This document shows positions 15,352 to 22,398 of a DNA stretch of 60,532 nucleotides, one piece after another (within the stretch, counting starts at the first letter, position 1; the number at the start of each line of letters is the position of its first letter). Position numbers and translations under genes: made by a program. This stretch comes from a virus: positions 1 through 60,532 of IMG/VR virus record IMGVR_UViG_3300021085_000031. One strand, given 5' to 3'. The notes beneath the pieces were generated by a model. The model was given only the letters and a program-made list of their open reading frames with translations, did not search any database and was not told the origin of the DNA.

Positions 15352-16028
15352 TCTCTCTTCTTTTTGTCACGTTCTCTTTTAATCCAAGATAGCGCTCTCT
15401 TGTTCTCAGGTTTCTTATCTAAGAACTTGCGAACATCTTTGTATGCACGAAGAGTTTCTACTTTGAAGTCTTTACCGTTAGAGTTATCAACGATAAGCAT
15501 ATTCTTCTTACCAAAGAATGTTTGGAATGCACCAATGTTTCGTTGAACTTCTTTCCAGTAGTTGGTAACTTCTTTCTCACCAATAGTTCTGGCACGTGCT
15601 TTGTCACGTTCGATTGCGGTATCAAGGTCAGTGTTAACGAATATCATTGCGACATCGTAACCCAATGCCTTCATTGCCATTGCTTGTTTCTTGACCTTAT
15701 CAAACTCTTTACCAGTTCCGTCAACCACAACACCAAGTCTACCCATGAGGTATCTTGCCTGTTTCTTACCTGTGAGTGCCTTTGCACGTCCACGGATATC
15801 TTGACCTTGAACTGAGAAGATGTTATCGGGAGACATTTCCATTCCCGCTTTCTTCATTGCAGCTTCGTATGCGTCATCGGAGTTTATCACTTTCAGACCG
15901 AGGGCGGGAAGACCCGTTTTTCCTACGATGAAGGACTTACCACTGCCTGGCCCACCCGCTAGAAAAACTGCTTTAAAGATTGCGGGGTCATCCACACCCT
16001 CGGTCATAAACTTCTTGAACTTAATCAT
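15348..16028 (-). CDS. P-loop kinase (zeta-toxin-like)
   Basis: 226 residues from the ATG at 16028, which overlaps the upstream stop (TAATG). Walker A is AGGPGSGKSF (residues ~24-33). A second acidic strand VINSDDAYE and the late MIFVNTDLDTAIERDKARAR (LID-like Arg-rich helix) fit zeta-toxin or polynucleotide-kinase-like enzymes. As a T4-like phage protein it is more likely a nucleic-acid or small-molecule kinase than a toxin; no epsilon-type antitoxin is adjacent. Last gene of the leftward late operon. Confidence 0.65.
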   Translation of the reverse strand: MIKFKKFMTEGVDDPAIFKAVFLAGGPGSGKSFIVGKTGLPALGLKVINSDDAYEAAMKKAGMEMSPDNIFSVQGQDIRGRAKALTGKKQARYLMGRLGVVVDGTGKEFDKVKKQAMAMKALGYDVAMIFVNTDLDTAIERDKARARTIGEKEVTNYWKEVQRNIGAFQTFFGKKNMLIVDNSNGKDFKVETLRAYKDVRKFLDKKPENKRALSWIKRERDKKKRD

Positions 16029-16189
16029 TAGACAATCCACACCACGATTAACATGAGTACTGCACCTTCGATTGCAGCAATTGAACGTAGTCCAAGTCCT
16101 GTACTCTCGGATGCCACCTCACATACTTCATCGTGTTTATCTACGATGATAGATGGGATTTCTTTTAGTTTATTGATAATAGTTTCCAT
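16028..16189 (-). CDS. 53-aa membrane protein
   Basis: A well-supported small gene: AGGAG lies 7 nt before its ATG, and its stop overlaps the kinase start (TAATG). The soluble part (METIINKLKEIPSIIVDKHD) is followed by one C-terminal TM helix (IAAIEGAVLMLIVVWIV) ending at the last residue, a tail-anchored layout. No family recognised. Confidence 0.65.
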   Translation of the reverse strand: METIINKLKEIPSIIVDKHDEVCEVASESTGLGLRSIAAIEGAVLMLIVVWIV

Positions 16190-16198
16190 TACTTTCTC

Positions 16199-17050
16199 CT
16201 AGTAAACTTTGAATTCACTTACTAACACTCTAGACAAGTGGGGTAGAATAAATTTCAAATTCCCAGCATTCTCGTCTTCGGCATCTAAATGAACTGTAGT
16301 ATTATTTATATATTCCGCAACTTCGGATATATCTTTTTGTTCACCAACAATTCTTGGTGGTAACACTGGTAATTCTTGGTTGAACGCAATTGCATATGTG
16401 GTGTCTTTGCCGTTTGCGTCTGATTGTCCGTGATAACTATCAATCAAATCGAAGTCTTCGGTACAGATTGACGCAAAATCTGCCTTGATATCGGTTGCGT
16501 TAAACTGTTCTCCCTCATTTACAGGGATACCCGCAAGGAATACTGCATCAAATTTTAAGTCATCTGGAACTGTAACCTGATAGGTGTCATCACCTAGTAT
16601 GTATGGTTGGTTAGAGGATACACGAGACACATCAAAATGTCTCATTAGATTTCTTGCAAAACTACCGTGGTCATCTGGATATGCAACACATACATCATGG
16701 TCTGTGTTAAAGTATTGGGTGATTGCTGGCCAAAGATTACCAGCTACGTTTGCAGCAATCTTACCTTTGGAATCATCCCAAAGACTGGAATATCTACTAT
16801 TCCTGAAAGATGGTACTACCAATACATTCTTGTATTTCTGTAGTCCAATTATGTTATTGATTACGATAGACCAAAACAAGAACCCGTTGATAAACCTCTC
16901 TTGTTCACGATAGTCATATGTGGGGTCAGACGCAATAAACTCTTGAACTTCATTCCACAAGGTTTGGTAACCGCCATGATTTAACATGATAGTCTTTATT
17001 GATGCTCCAGATTTACCTGTAACAACGTCAAATATATTTCTATTATTCAT
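16199..17050 (-). CDS. Hypothetical protein, paralogue A
   Basis: About 283 residues from the ATG at 17050, 1 nt after the upstream stop (17080 is an alternative). Unrecognised family. It shares an ordered set of segments with the next upstream gene: YKNVLVVPSF, HDVCVAYPDDH, KFDAVFLAGIPVNEG and CTEDFDLIDSY. The strand-then-small-residue pattern (VLVVPS, VCVAYP, DAVFLAG) suggests a Rossmann-type alpha/beta fold. The SAM-methyltransferase fold is possible, but motif I is absent. Confidence 0.55.
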   Translation of the reverse strand: MNNRNIFDVVTGKSGASIKTIMLNHGGYQTLWNEVQEFIASDPTYDYREQERFINGFLFWSIVINNIIGLQKYKNVLVVPSFRNSRYSSLWDDSKGKIAANVAGNLWPAITQYFNTDHDVCVAYPDDHGSFARNLMRHFDVSRVSSNQPYILGDDTYQVTVPDDLKFDAVFLAGIPVNEGEQFNATDIKADFASICTEDFDLIDSYHGQSDANGKDTTYAIAFNQELPVLPPRIVGEQKDISEVAEYINNTTVHLDAEDENAGNLKFILPHLSRVLVSEFKVY

Positions 17051-17051
17051 T

Positions 17052-17840
17052 TTAAAATACCCTATAAAATTTGTTGACATTCTTTATATTCTCACCCAGT
17101 CGGAAGTATAAAAGAAGTTCTTTTCTCTTGAGACTATTTAGTATGCGGTGAGGTGTCAATCCCGTCACAGGATGATAAAGTTTTCTGGGGGAGTTGACAC
17201 ATGACACAAATCTTTGGACTTGTTCTGTGGTGGGTAAGTCTTTTTCATTACCTTTCAGTTGTCTTTGACCTGACCGATACAAATCAATTAAATCAAAGTC
17301 TTCGGTACAATGTTTAGCGAGTTTCTTTTTGATGTCGTTAACTTGATACTTTCCGTCCCCGCTTTCTCCAACAGTACCTAGTAACACAACTGCGTCAAAC
17401 TTTACATCGGTTTTAAATCTCGGTAAGTGTCCACCCAGTTTATATAAGTTATCTACCTCAATGATAGAAACACCAGCCTCTTCGTATGCCTTTCTATAGA
17501 GATGTTCTTCTGGTAATGCAACATACATTTTGCCTTCAGCTTGCATCGTCTCGTGAATGACAGGTAACAAATGGTCACCCGCACTACCTATAGGTCTATA
17601 CCTTGTGTCTCTTAATCTGCCAGTTACTTTACTCGGAAGAACCAGAATGTTCTTGTATCCTTGTTGTGATAACAACCCATCAACAACAGATGCATCCGTC
17701 ACTAGGGTGTTCACGTCCCCATGCTTGTTATCTCGATGGTCTATATTGTCCATCAACATATTTAATAGTCTTTCCTTGGTATCAAGGTTAATAATACTAT
17801 TATGCGTAGGGTTTCTGGGTTGGGTCTTGTATAGAAACAT
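17052..17840 (-). CDS. Hypothetical protein, paralogue B
   Basis: 262 residues; its start codon overlaps the 88-aa gene's stop. Matches paralogue A in order: YKNILVLPSK, GKMYVALPEEH, KFDAVVLLGTVGESG and CTEDFDLIDLY. The shared CTEDFDLID motif is the best-conserved block and may be an active or binding site. Tandem duplication within a phage late operon suggests a heteromeric partner or specialised copy. Confidence 0.55.
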   Translation of the reverse strand: MFLYKTQPRNPTHNSIINLDTKERLLNMLMDNIDHRDNKHGDVNTLVTDASVVDGLLSQQGYKNILVLPSKVTGRLRDTRYRPIGSAGDHLLPVIHETMQAEGKMYVALPEEHLYRKAYEEAGVSIIEVDNLYKLGGHLPRFKTDVKFDAVVLLGTVGESGDGKYQVNDIKKKLAKHCTEDFDLIDLYRSGQRQLKGNEKDLPTTEQVQRFVSCVNSPRKLYHPVTGLTPHRILNSLKRKELLLYFRLGENIKNVNKFYRVF

Positions 17841-18106
17841 TAGGAACCTTTGTATAACTTCTGGATGTGGTCTTCGAACTGTTCAATCTTTTCCAGTCTA
17901 TTGGGCCACAGTATATATTCCTTTTCAGGATTCTTTTTGAGATTGTTTAACAGGGGTTGCACTGCATTAAACACTGCATCCAGTTTTTCTTGTGTTTCGG
18001 ATGTTGATGCCGTTACGGACGATACTGTCTCCTGTGCTTTCTGCACAGCTTCCAGTTCATTCTCATCTACAAGGGTAAACCCGAAATCGAATAAATCATC
18101 TGCCAT
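17840..18106 (-). CDS. 88-aa conserved-type acidic protein
   Basis: The start at 18106 is supported by AGGAGAAG 5-12 nt upstream. Acidic N-terminus (MADDLFDFGFTLVDENELE), a helical Gln/Glu/Ser-rich middle, and a C-terminal EYILWPNRLEKIEQFEDHI. This layout is familiar from small T4-like marine phage proteins of unknown function. First gene of the leftward operon, behind a late promoter. Confidence 0.6.
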   Translation of the reverse strand: MADDLFDFGFTLVDENELEAVQKAQETVSSVTASTSETQEKLDAVFNAVQPLLNNLKKNPEKEYILWPNRLEKIEQFEDHIQKLYKGS

Positions 18107-18125
18107 ATTTCTTCTCCTGTCCTAC

Positions 18126-18133
18126 TATTTATA
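18126..18133 (-). promoter_or_regulatory. T4-type late promoter (leftward)
   Basis: TATTTATA on the plus strand reads TATAAATA on the minus strand. The predicted transcript would start ~14 nt before the ATG at 18106 and include its AGGAG. It would drive the leftward operon to 15348. Confidence 0.6.
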
Positions 18134-18144
18134 CAAAAAAATGC

Positions 18145-18173
18145 TTGACAATGTATGTTTTTTCCTGTATAGT
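18145..18173 (+). promoter_or_regulatory. Sigma70-like promoter, rightward
   Basis: Consensus TTGACA (18145-18150), 17-bp spacer, TATAGT (18168-18173). The predicted start at ~18180 leaves a short leader with GGAG (18189-18192) before the ATG at 18199. It diverges from the late promoter at 18126-18133, separating early-type and late-type transcription. Confidence 0.75.
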
Positions 18174-18198
18174 GTACTTATATAGTCTGGAGATGAAG

Positions 18199-18498
18199 AT
18201 GCAAACCTTCCACGGTTCAATGAAATATGACATGCATGGGCGGAAACGCAAGACTAATGCATGGAAGAAGACCCCTAAACGCAAACCCGAATTTAAACCC
18301 CTTGAGAACTATTCTATTGGTCAGGCTGGTAGTGACCATCGTGAGAAGTATCCCTCTGTGTCTGACATGGGATATGTCCCTCAGAAAGATAACTCTTACA
18401 AACTAGAGGAATCCAAGAAATTCACTGTCGCACCCGCATACAATAAGGGCGCCTACCAAGTCATCCCTCGTGGTGACGTTAAACATATAGGTAAATGA
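18199..18498 (+). CDS. 99-aa basic hypothetical protein
   Basis: The ATG at 18199 has GGAG with a 6-nt gap; the in-frame ATG at 18145 would lie within the promoter. Very basic and likely disordered at the start (MHGRKRKTNAWKKTPKRKPEF). The C-terminal FTVAPAYNKGAYQVIPRGDV may form a short beta unit. A nucleic-acid-binding role is possible. ATGA overlap with the next gene. Confidence 0.6.
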   Translation: MQTFHGSMKYDMHGRKRKTNAWKKTPKRKPEFKPLENYSIGQAGSDHREKYPSVSDMGYVPQKDNSYKLEESKKFTVAPAYNKGAYQVIPRGDVKHIGK

Positions 18499-18668
18499 GT
18501 ATGGAATTAACAACCCCCGATAATCGTACAGACTTTGACGCATTCTGTCAAGACATGTATCAAGAGAACTGCGTTGAACGGGATGCATATAACGAACCCC
18601 TGTTGACATATAACCAGTATGTTGAAAAGAATCGTAAATTTCTGCTTGCCAAATATAGTCTAATGTAG
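18495..18668 (+). CDS. 57-aa hypothetical protein
   Basis: ATGA-coupled to the upstream gene. Helical, with two cysteines (FDAFCQDMYQENCVERDAY) and a C-terminal TYNQYVEKNRKFLLAKYSLM. The last codons contain the -35 element of the next promoter. No family recognised; the layout and coupling support a real gene. Confidence 0.6.
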   Translation: MSMELTTPDNRTDFDAFCQDMYQENCVERDAYNEPLLTYNQYVEKNRKFLLAKYSLM

Positions 18669-18674
18669 TATAAT
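18646..18674 (+). promoter_or_regulatory. Sigma70-like promoter
   Basis: TTGCCA (18646-18651), 17-bp spacer, perfect TATAAT (18669-18674). The -35 lies inside the 57-aa gene and the -10 begins 1 nt after its stop codon. Predicted start ~18681, with AGAAAGG ahead of the ATG at 18707. Confidence 0.7.
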
Positions 18675-18706
18675 ACTTGTATTGATAATGAGAAAGGTAA
18701 TTGATT

Positions 18707-18925
18707 ATGTCTGAAGTAACTTATGTTGTCCGTTGTGCCGAAACCGAGAAACCCCTTGCTGGTTTCTTTACTCCCTGTTATGACCGTCAAAAGGCGTTCA
18801 TATACCAATCACAACTAGAGAACTATGGGTATGAGAATACCTTTGTTGTTGCTCGTAAAGAGAGTACCGAGGTTACTGGTATGTATCAGGAACGTGAAAT
18901 CTTCAATACGGAGGTATACGTATGA
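18707..18925 (+). CDS. 72-aa hypothetical protein
   Basis: Start at 18707 with GAAAGG upstream; a TTG two codons earlier is possible. TYVVRCAETEKPLAGFFTPCYD suggests a beta hairpin, followed by a helix KAFIYQSQLENYGY and a strand NTFVVARKES. A small alpha/beta protein of unknown function in the early-type small-gene region. Confidence 0.55.
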   Translation: MSEVTYVVRCAETEKPLAGFFTPCYDRQKAFIYQSQLENYGYENTFVVARKESTEVTGMYQEREIFNTEVYV

Positions 18926-19170
18926 TTACATTTGCAACCCAAGAACGGATTGACGTTCTTACCGAGAAGTTTGAGATACTTACTGAGGGTATGGAAAACT
19001 GGAAGATGCCGATTGATACGGTAATTCCAATCCGTGACCTAAATGATTATCGTGACGCATGTGAGTGGTTTACTGGTTCAACACTCTATGTTGTTAAACA
19101 AGTGAATGAACCAAACTTTGGAGACATGCGTGTAAAAGCGGATGGTTATTATAATGCAATCGGAAGCTAG
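18922..19170 (+). CDS. 82-aa hypothetical protein
   Basis: ATGA-coupled to the upstream gene. Mixed alpha/beta: helix QERIDVLTEKFEILTEGM, then LNDYRDACEWFTGSTLYVVKQ. No family recognised. Confidence 0.55.
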   Translation: MITFATQERIDVLTEKFEILTEGMENWKMPIDTVIPIRDLNDYRDACEWFTGSTLYVVKQVNEPNFGDMRVKADGYYNAIGS

Positions 19171-19174
19171 AGTA

Positions 19175-19435
19175 ATGAAAGGCGGGTGTATGGTTGAGAA
19201 AACCGATATGCCTGACGTGGACGGGTATCAACTCGTCTACAAATTTGATAATGGTTATGGCGCATCTGTAGTCAAACACGACTTCTCTTACGGAGGTAAG
19301 AAAGGTCTATATGAACTTGCTGTGCTTGACAATGAAGGTGCGTTGTGTTATACTACACCCATAACTGAAGATGTTGTCGGTCACCTAACAATGGGTGAAG
19401 TCGATAAACTTCTTGTGGAGATATCACACCTATGA
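19175..19435 (+). CDS. 86-aa conserved-type phage protein
   Basis: Start uncertain: ATG at 19175 (GGAAG upstream) or ATG at 19190 (AAAGG upstream). YQLVYKFDNGYGASVVKHD with SYGGKKGLYELAVLD and DVVGHLTMGEVDKLLVEI is a pattern I associate with small proteins widely shared by T4-like and other tailed phages, with no known function. Four-nt overlap with the next gene. Confidence 0.55.
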   Translation: MKGGCMVEKTDMPDVDGYQLVYKFDNGYGASVVKHDFSYGGKKGLYELAVLDNEGALCYTTPITEDVVGHLTMGEVDKLLVEISHL

Positions 19436-19989
19436 ACATATTTCATTTAGACAATGACCCTATTGTTGCCGCACAGATGATGTGTGACAAGCATGTGGTC
19501 AAGATGGTCACTGAGTACGGTCAGATGCTGTCTACTGCACATCGTGTACTAGACGGTGAGTTGTACACAGACAAGACCAAGAATGGTCGTAACATCAAAC
19601 GATGGAGACTGAAACAACCTGCCCGTCAAAACGATTTGTACAAAGCATCTCATGTCAATCACCCGTCCAATATCTGGACTCGTGAGAACGAGGAGAACTA
19701 CCGATGGTTGTTCAAACACTTCCAAGCAACTGCAAAGGAGTATGAGAAACGATACGGCCGTGTTCATGCTACCTATGATAAGTTAGGTGGTTACCTGTGG
19801 TTTGCACCACATAATATTAACCGATTCGGAAGACTTACCAAATTCGCACAAGCAATGCCTGAGTATTGCAAACGTGAAGACCCTGTAGAAGCATATCGCT
19901 ACTACTATATTAATGAAAAGAAAGACTTTGCGAAATGGACTAACCGTGCAATGCCATGGTGGTATCAACAAGCAGTCGGAGGATTTTAA
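19432..19989 (+). CDS. Conserved phage protein of unknown function (185 aa)
   Basis: The N-terminus IFHLDNDPIVAAQMMCDKHVV followed by MLSTAHRVLDG is a recognisable phage pattern (LDxxPxxAAxxxCDxHVxK). Later segments HVNHPSNIWTRENEENYRWL and FAQAMPEYCK...VEAYRYYYINEK are Trp/Tyr-rich and helical. The conserved Cys/His and Arg residues suggest an enzyme, possibly acting on nucleic acid, but I cannot name the activity and it does not look like T4 DenV. Confidence 0.6.
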   Translation: MNIFHLDNDPIVAAQMMCDKHVVKMVTEYGQMLSTAHRVLDGELYTDKTKNGRNIKRWRLKQPARQNDLYKASHVNHPSNIWTRENEENYRWLFKHFQATAKEYEKRYGRVHATYDKLGGYLWFAPHNINRFGRLTKFAQAMPEYCKREDPVEAYRYYYINEKKDFAKWTNRAMPWWYQQAVGGF

Positions 19990-20175
19990 ATGAAGAAAGT
20001 TTTATGGGGACGGGTGTATTGTTTTAGTAACCAGTGGACATGGGAACGAACTATATATCTTACTCCATCAATTAGTTTGGACTTCAACGAAGGTTGGTGT
20101 TTAGACATATCGTTCTTGATATTTAAGTTTTATACATATCAAGATTATACAAGTGAGTTAAAAAATGGAGACTGA
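19990..20175 (+). CDS. 61-aa hypothetical protein
   Basis: The ATG follows the previous stop directly. Aromatic-rich (WGRVYCFSNQWTWERTIYL, then ISFLIFKFYTYQDY), mostly beta in character. Codon use is like its neighbours. Function unknown; confidence is limited by its short length. Confidence 0.45.
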   Translation: MKKVLWGRVYCFSNQWTWERTIYLTPSISLDFNEGWCLDISFLIFKFYTYQDYTSELKNGD

Positions 20176-20176
20176 A

Positions 20177-20431
20177 ATGACTTATGAAGAAATCGTTAAC
20201 ACCTTACGTGAAGGTGTAGTAAACTTGTCGTTCACTAAAGTGAAGGATGGTGCAGTTCGTGAAATGAAAGCGACACTGGTATCTGATATGATTCCAGAAG
20301 ATAAAATGCCTAAGACAGATGCAAACGCAAATACTGAGAAGAACCAACTTGCGGTTCGTGTATTTGATTTGGATTTGAATGATTGGCGTTCATTCCGTGT
20401 CGATTCGCTCTTGACTTTTTCCGCAGTTTAA
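20177..20431 (+). CDS. Sm-like SH3 beta-barrel protein (WYL_2-like)
   Basis: 84 residues from the ATG at 20177, which has GGAG 6 nt upstream (an ATG at 20165 is also in frame). LREGVVNLSFTKVKDGAVREMKATLVSD is typical of the small phage SH3-barrel family related to the WYL_2 domain (V-x-F-x-K-x-DG-x-x-R-x-M-x-x-T-L), ending with the barrel strand LAVRVFDLDLNDWRSFRVDSL. Possible RNA or nucleotide binding. Early-type region. Confidence 0.6.
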   Translation: MTYEEIVNTLREGVVNLSFTKVKDGAVREMKATLVSDMIPEDKMPKTDANANTEKNQLAVRVFDLDLNDWRSFRVDSLLTFSAV

Positions 20432-20439
20432 TATATACT
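20411..20439 (+). promoter_or_regulatory. Sigma70-like promoter with almost no leader
   Basis: TTGACT (20411-20416), 17-bp spacer, TATACT (20434-20439). A second AT-rich box TATAAT is at 20441-20446. The ATG of the next gene is at 20449, only 9 nt past the main -10 element, so transcripts would start at or within a few bases of the start codon. Confidence 0.6.
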
Positions 20440-20448
20440 ATATAATAT

Positions 20449-21081
20449 ATGGTCAAGAAACTAACAGCAGCGCAGAAAGCCAAGAAGACTAGGGAAGCGA
20501 ATAAGAAACGTGCCCTTGAAGAACTCGGTTACGAACGTAAGAAACCCAAACGCACACGCAAACCTATGTCGGAAGCACAGAAGGCTGCAGCGGTTGAACG
20601 TCTTGCGAAAGCACGTGAAGCTAGAGGTGCAGACGGTAGTAAGTCTGTCCATAAGGACATTCGAGATTTACCTGAAGACCATTTTATACATTGGAAGAAA
20701 GTCAAAGTTTGGTTAAAGTCTAACCAAGAACAACTAAAGGGAATGCGAGCATGGAAGAATTCCAAGGTCGCTAAGGAGCGTGCTGAATACATTGACCTTG
20801 AAGTTTACATCTCTAACATGAAGAAGTATCTGAGTGGTGGAGTGTGGATGGACTTTCGTTATGGTGAACAACGTGAAGGACGTGTACAAAAAGTGTGTGT
20901 CGCTATGGCATATCACGATGACGGGACACCCAAGAGACAATATGGAACTTGGTATCCCGACATTGTACAGGTCTGGACACGTGAACTGGAAGAAGAGTTT
21001 AAACAAGACCCTGAGTACGCTAATCAATTCAATAGTCAACTTAGAGTCAAATCAAATGATGAGGTTGATGATGAAAGTTGA
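20449..21081 (+). CDS. 210-aa basic protein, possible leaderless mRNA
   Basis: N-terminal ~60 residues are Lys/Arg-rich and helical (LTAAQKAKKTREANKKRALEE, then KKPKRTRKPMSEAQKAAA), likely nucleic-acid binding. The C-terminal part has KVKVWLKSNQEQLKGM and VWMDFRYGEQREGRVQKVCVAM, a beta-rich unit. No Shine-Dalgarno is visible before the ATG and the promoter lies immediately upstream. Position before gp33 and gp32 suggests a replication or transcription accessory role; function unknown. Confidence 0.6.
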   Translation: MVKKLTAAQKAKKTREANKKRALEELGYERKKPKRTRKPMSEAQKAAAVERLAKAREARGADGSKSVHKDIRDLPEDHFIHWKKVKVWLKSNQEQLKGMRAWKNSKVAKERAEYIDLEVYISNMKKYLSGGVWMDFRYGEQREGRVQKVCVAMAYHDDGTPKRQYGTWYPDIVQVWTRELEEEFKQDPEYANQFNSQLRVKSNDEVDDES

Positions 21082-21343
21082 TTTTCAAATGGGTGGGGTG
21101 GATTCGTCTTCGGAAGAATCTAACTTCATGAACAAAAAGAAATTCACCAAGATGGTGGAGGACTGTGTAAGAACAAAGTCTATGACATACATGGACACGG
21201 TTGTTTATCTGTGTGAACAGAACAACCTAGAGATTGAGGATGTGAAAAAATATATTTCACCCTCAGTAAAAGAGAAGATTGAGTTTGAAGCAATGAAACT
21301 TAATTTCCTCGAAAAGAGTGAAAGTTTACCAAATACTAAATAA
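21071..21343 (+). CDS. gp33: gp33-like late transcription coactivator
   Basis: 90 residues from the ATG at 21071, where GAGG (21061-21064) has a good gap; in-frame ATGs at 21056, 21059 and 21068 are possible. FMNKKKFTKMVEDCVRTKSMTYMDTVVYLCEQNNLEIEDVKKYIS followed by VKEKIEFEAMKLNFLEK matches the helical core of T4-like gp33, which bridges RNA polymerase and the sliding clamp at late promoters. T4 gp33 is 112 aa. The adjacent gp32 and the TATAAATA boxes in the window support the call. Confidence 0.7.
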   Translation: MKVDFQMGGVDSSSEESNFMNKKKFTKMVEDCVRTKSMTYMDTVVYLCEQNNLEIEDVKKYISPSVKEKIEFEAMKLNFLEKSESLPNTK

Positions 21344-21348
21344 AGGTA

Positions 21349-21378
21349 TTGACTTTCTATACTACGTTATGATACAAT
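21349..21378 (+). promoter_or_regulatory. Sigma70-like promoter for gp32
   Basis: TTGACT (21349-21354), 18-bp spacer, TACAAT (21373-21378). It gives a ~40-nt leader ending with GGAG ahead of the gp32 ATG at 21426. Confidence 0.65.
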
Positions 21379-21425
21379 GAATACTCATAATACAACTAAT
21401 ACGCAAATATACGGAGAATACAAAT

Positions 21426-22349
21426 ATGTCTTTTGCAAATTTAAAATCTAATTCCCTAGACGTTTCTAAGTTGGCAGCAGCCGCTCAGGAAGTTTCAGGG
21501 GTAACTCAATCCAAAAACAAATACGAAGACCTTCGATTCTGGAAACCTACTGTTGATGACAATGGTAATGGTTTTGCACAGATTCGTTTTCTTCCTGCCG
21601 CTGAAGGTCAAGAACTACCGTGGGTACGTTACTTCGACCATTTCTTCAAAGGCCCTACTGGTCAATGGTATGTTGAGAAGTCTTTGACTACTCTTAACAA
21701 CAATGACCCAGTAAGTGAATACAATTCACGACTCTGGAACAGTGGTATTGATGAAGATAAAGAGACCGCACGTAAACAGAAGCGTAGACTTCATTATGTC
21801 GCAAATATCATGGTGGTAAGTGACCCAACTAATCCTGCTAACGAAGGTAAAGTATTCCTTTACGACTTCGGTAAGAAAATCTTTGACAAGATTATGGATG
21901 TGATGCAACCACAATTTCCTGGCGAAACTCCAGTAAATCCATTCGACTTCTGGTTGGGTGCAGATTTCCAACTGAAGATTCGTAATGTTGCGGGATACCG
22001 TAACTATGATAAGTCGGAGTTCAAGTCCACTTCTGCATTGCTTGATGCTGATGAGACTAAACTCGAAGCAACATATAATCAGTTACATGATATGTCTGAG
22101 TTTGTTGCACCGACTTCATACAAATCATATGATGAGTTGAAGGCACGTCTTGAGGTAGTATTAGGTCAGTCAACTGGCGCTGGTGCAACTGTCAAGAACG
22201 ACATGTTGACTCAAACTGCTGAGTCTACACCAATCAAATCTGCGGAACCTGTAGTAGTGTCTAACACTGCACCAGAACCAACGATTGCAGCTGCGGGTGG
22301 TGAAGATGACACATTGTCATACTTTGCGAAACTTGCTGCTGAAGACTAA
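21426..22349 (+). CDS. gp32: Single-stranded DNA-binding protein gp32
   Basis: 307 residues. The core follows T4 gp32 closely in order: NGFAQIRFLPA, WYVEKSLTTL, RRLHYVANIMVVSDP, NEGKVFLYDFGKKIFDKI, FQLKIRNVAGYRNYDKSEF and an acidic C-terminus (AGGEDDTLSYFAKLAAED) that in T4 recruits replication proteins. The N-terminal LKSNSLDVSKLAAAAQ serves cooperative self-binding. I see no cysteine in the protein, so the T4 zinc site (three Cys, one His) is lost, as I recall for marine relatives. It coats ssDNA in replication and recombination. Strong terminator behind it. Confidence 0.95.
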   Translation: MSFANLKSNSLDVSKLAAAAQEVSGVTQSKNKYEDLRFWKPTVDDNGNGFAQIRFLPAAEGQELPWVRYFDHFFKGPTGQWYVEKSLTTLNNNDPVSEYNSRLWNSGIDEDKETARKQKRRLHYVANIMVVSDPTNPANEGKVFLYDFGKKIFDKIMDVMQPQFPGETPVNPFDFWLGADFQLKIRNVAGYRNYDKSEFKSTSALLDADETKLEATYNQLHDMSEFVAPTSYKSYDELKARLEVVLGQSTGAGATVKNDMLTQTAESTPIKSAEPVVVSNTAPEPTIAAAGGEDDTLSYFAKLAAED

Positions 22350-22373
22350 ACGTATACTAGTTACGTTGGAAAG

Positions 22374-22398
22374 GGGAGACTTCGGTCTCCCTTTTTTT
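22374..22398 (+). terminator. Intrinsic terminator after gp32
   Basis: GGGAGAC (22374-22380), loop TTCG, GTCTCCC (22385-22391), then seven T. A 7-bp GC-rich stem with the very stable UUCG tetraloop, ending the rightward early-type unit. It overlaps the end of the convergent tape-measure-like gene by 2 nt; the minus-strand version lacks a good T run. Confidence 0.9.

Noticed and set aside
15348-16028. Zeta-toxin of a toxin-antitoxin pair
   Set aside because: The P-loop kinase fits the superfamily, but no antitoxin-like partner is adjacent and the neighbour is a tail-anchored membrane protein.
16303-16310. TATTTATA (leftward TATAAATA) inside the paralogue A gene
   Set aside because: It falls inside a coding region with no gene start close downstream; such 8-mers are expected several times by chance in AT-rich DNA.
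19432-19989. T4 DenV-type pyrimidine-dimer glycosylase
   Set aside because: The N-terminal pattern and length do not match DenV as I know it; kept as a conserved protein of unknown function.
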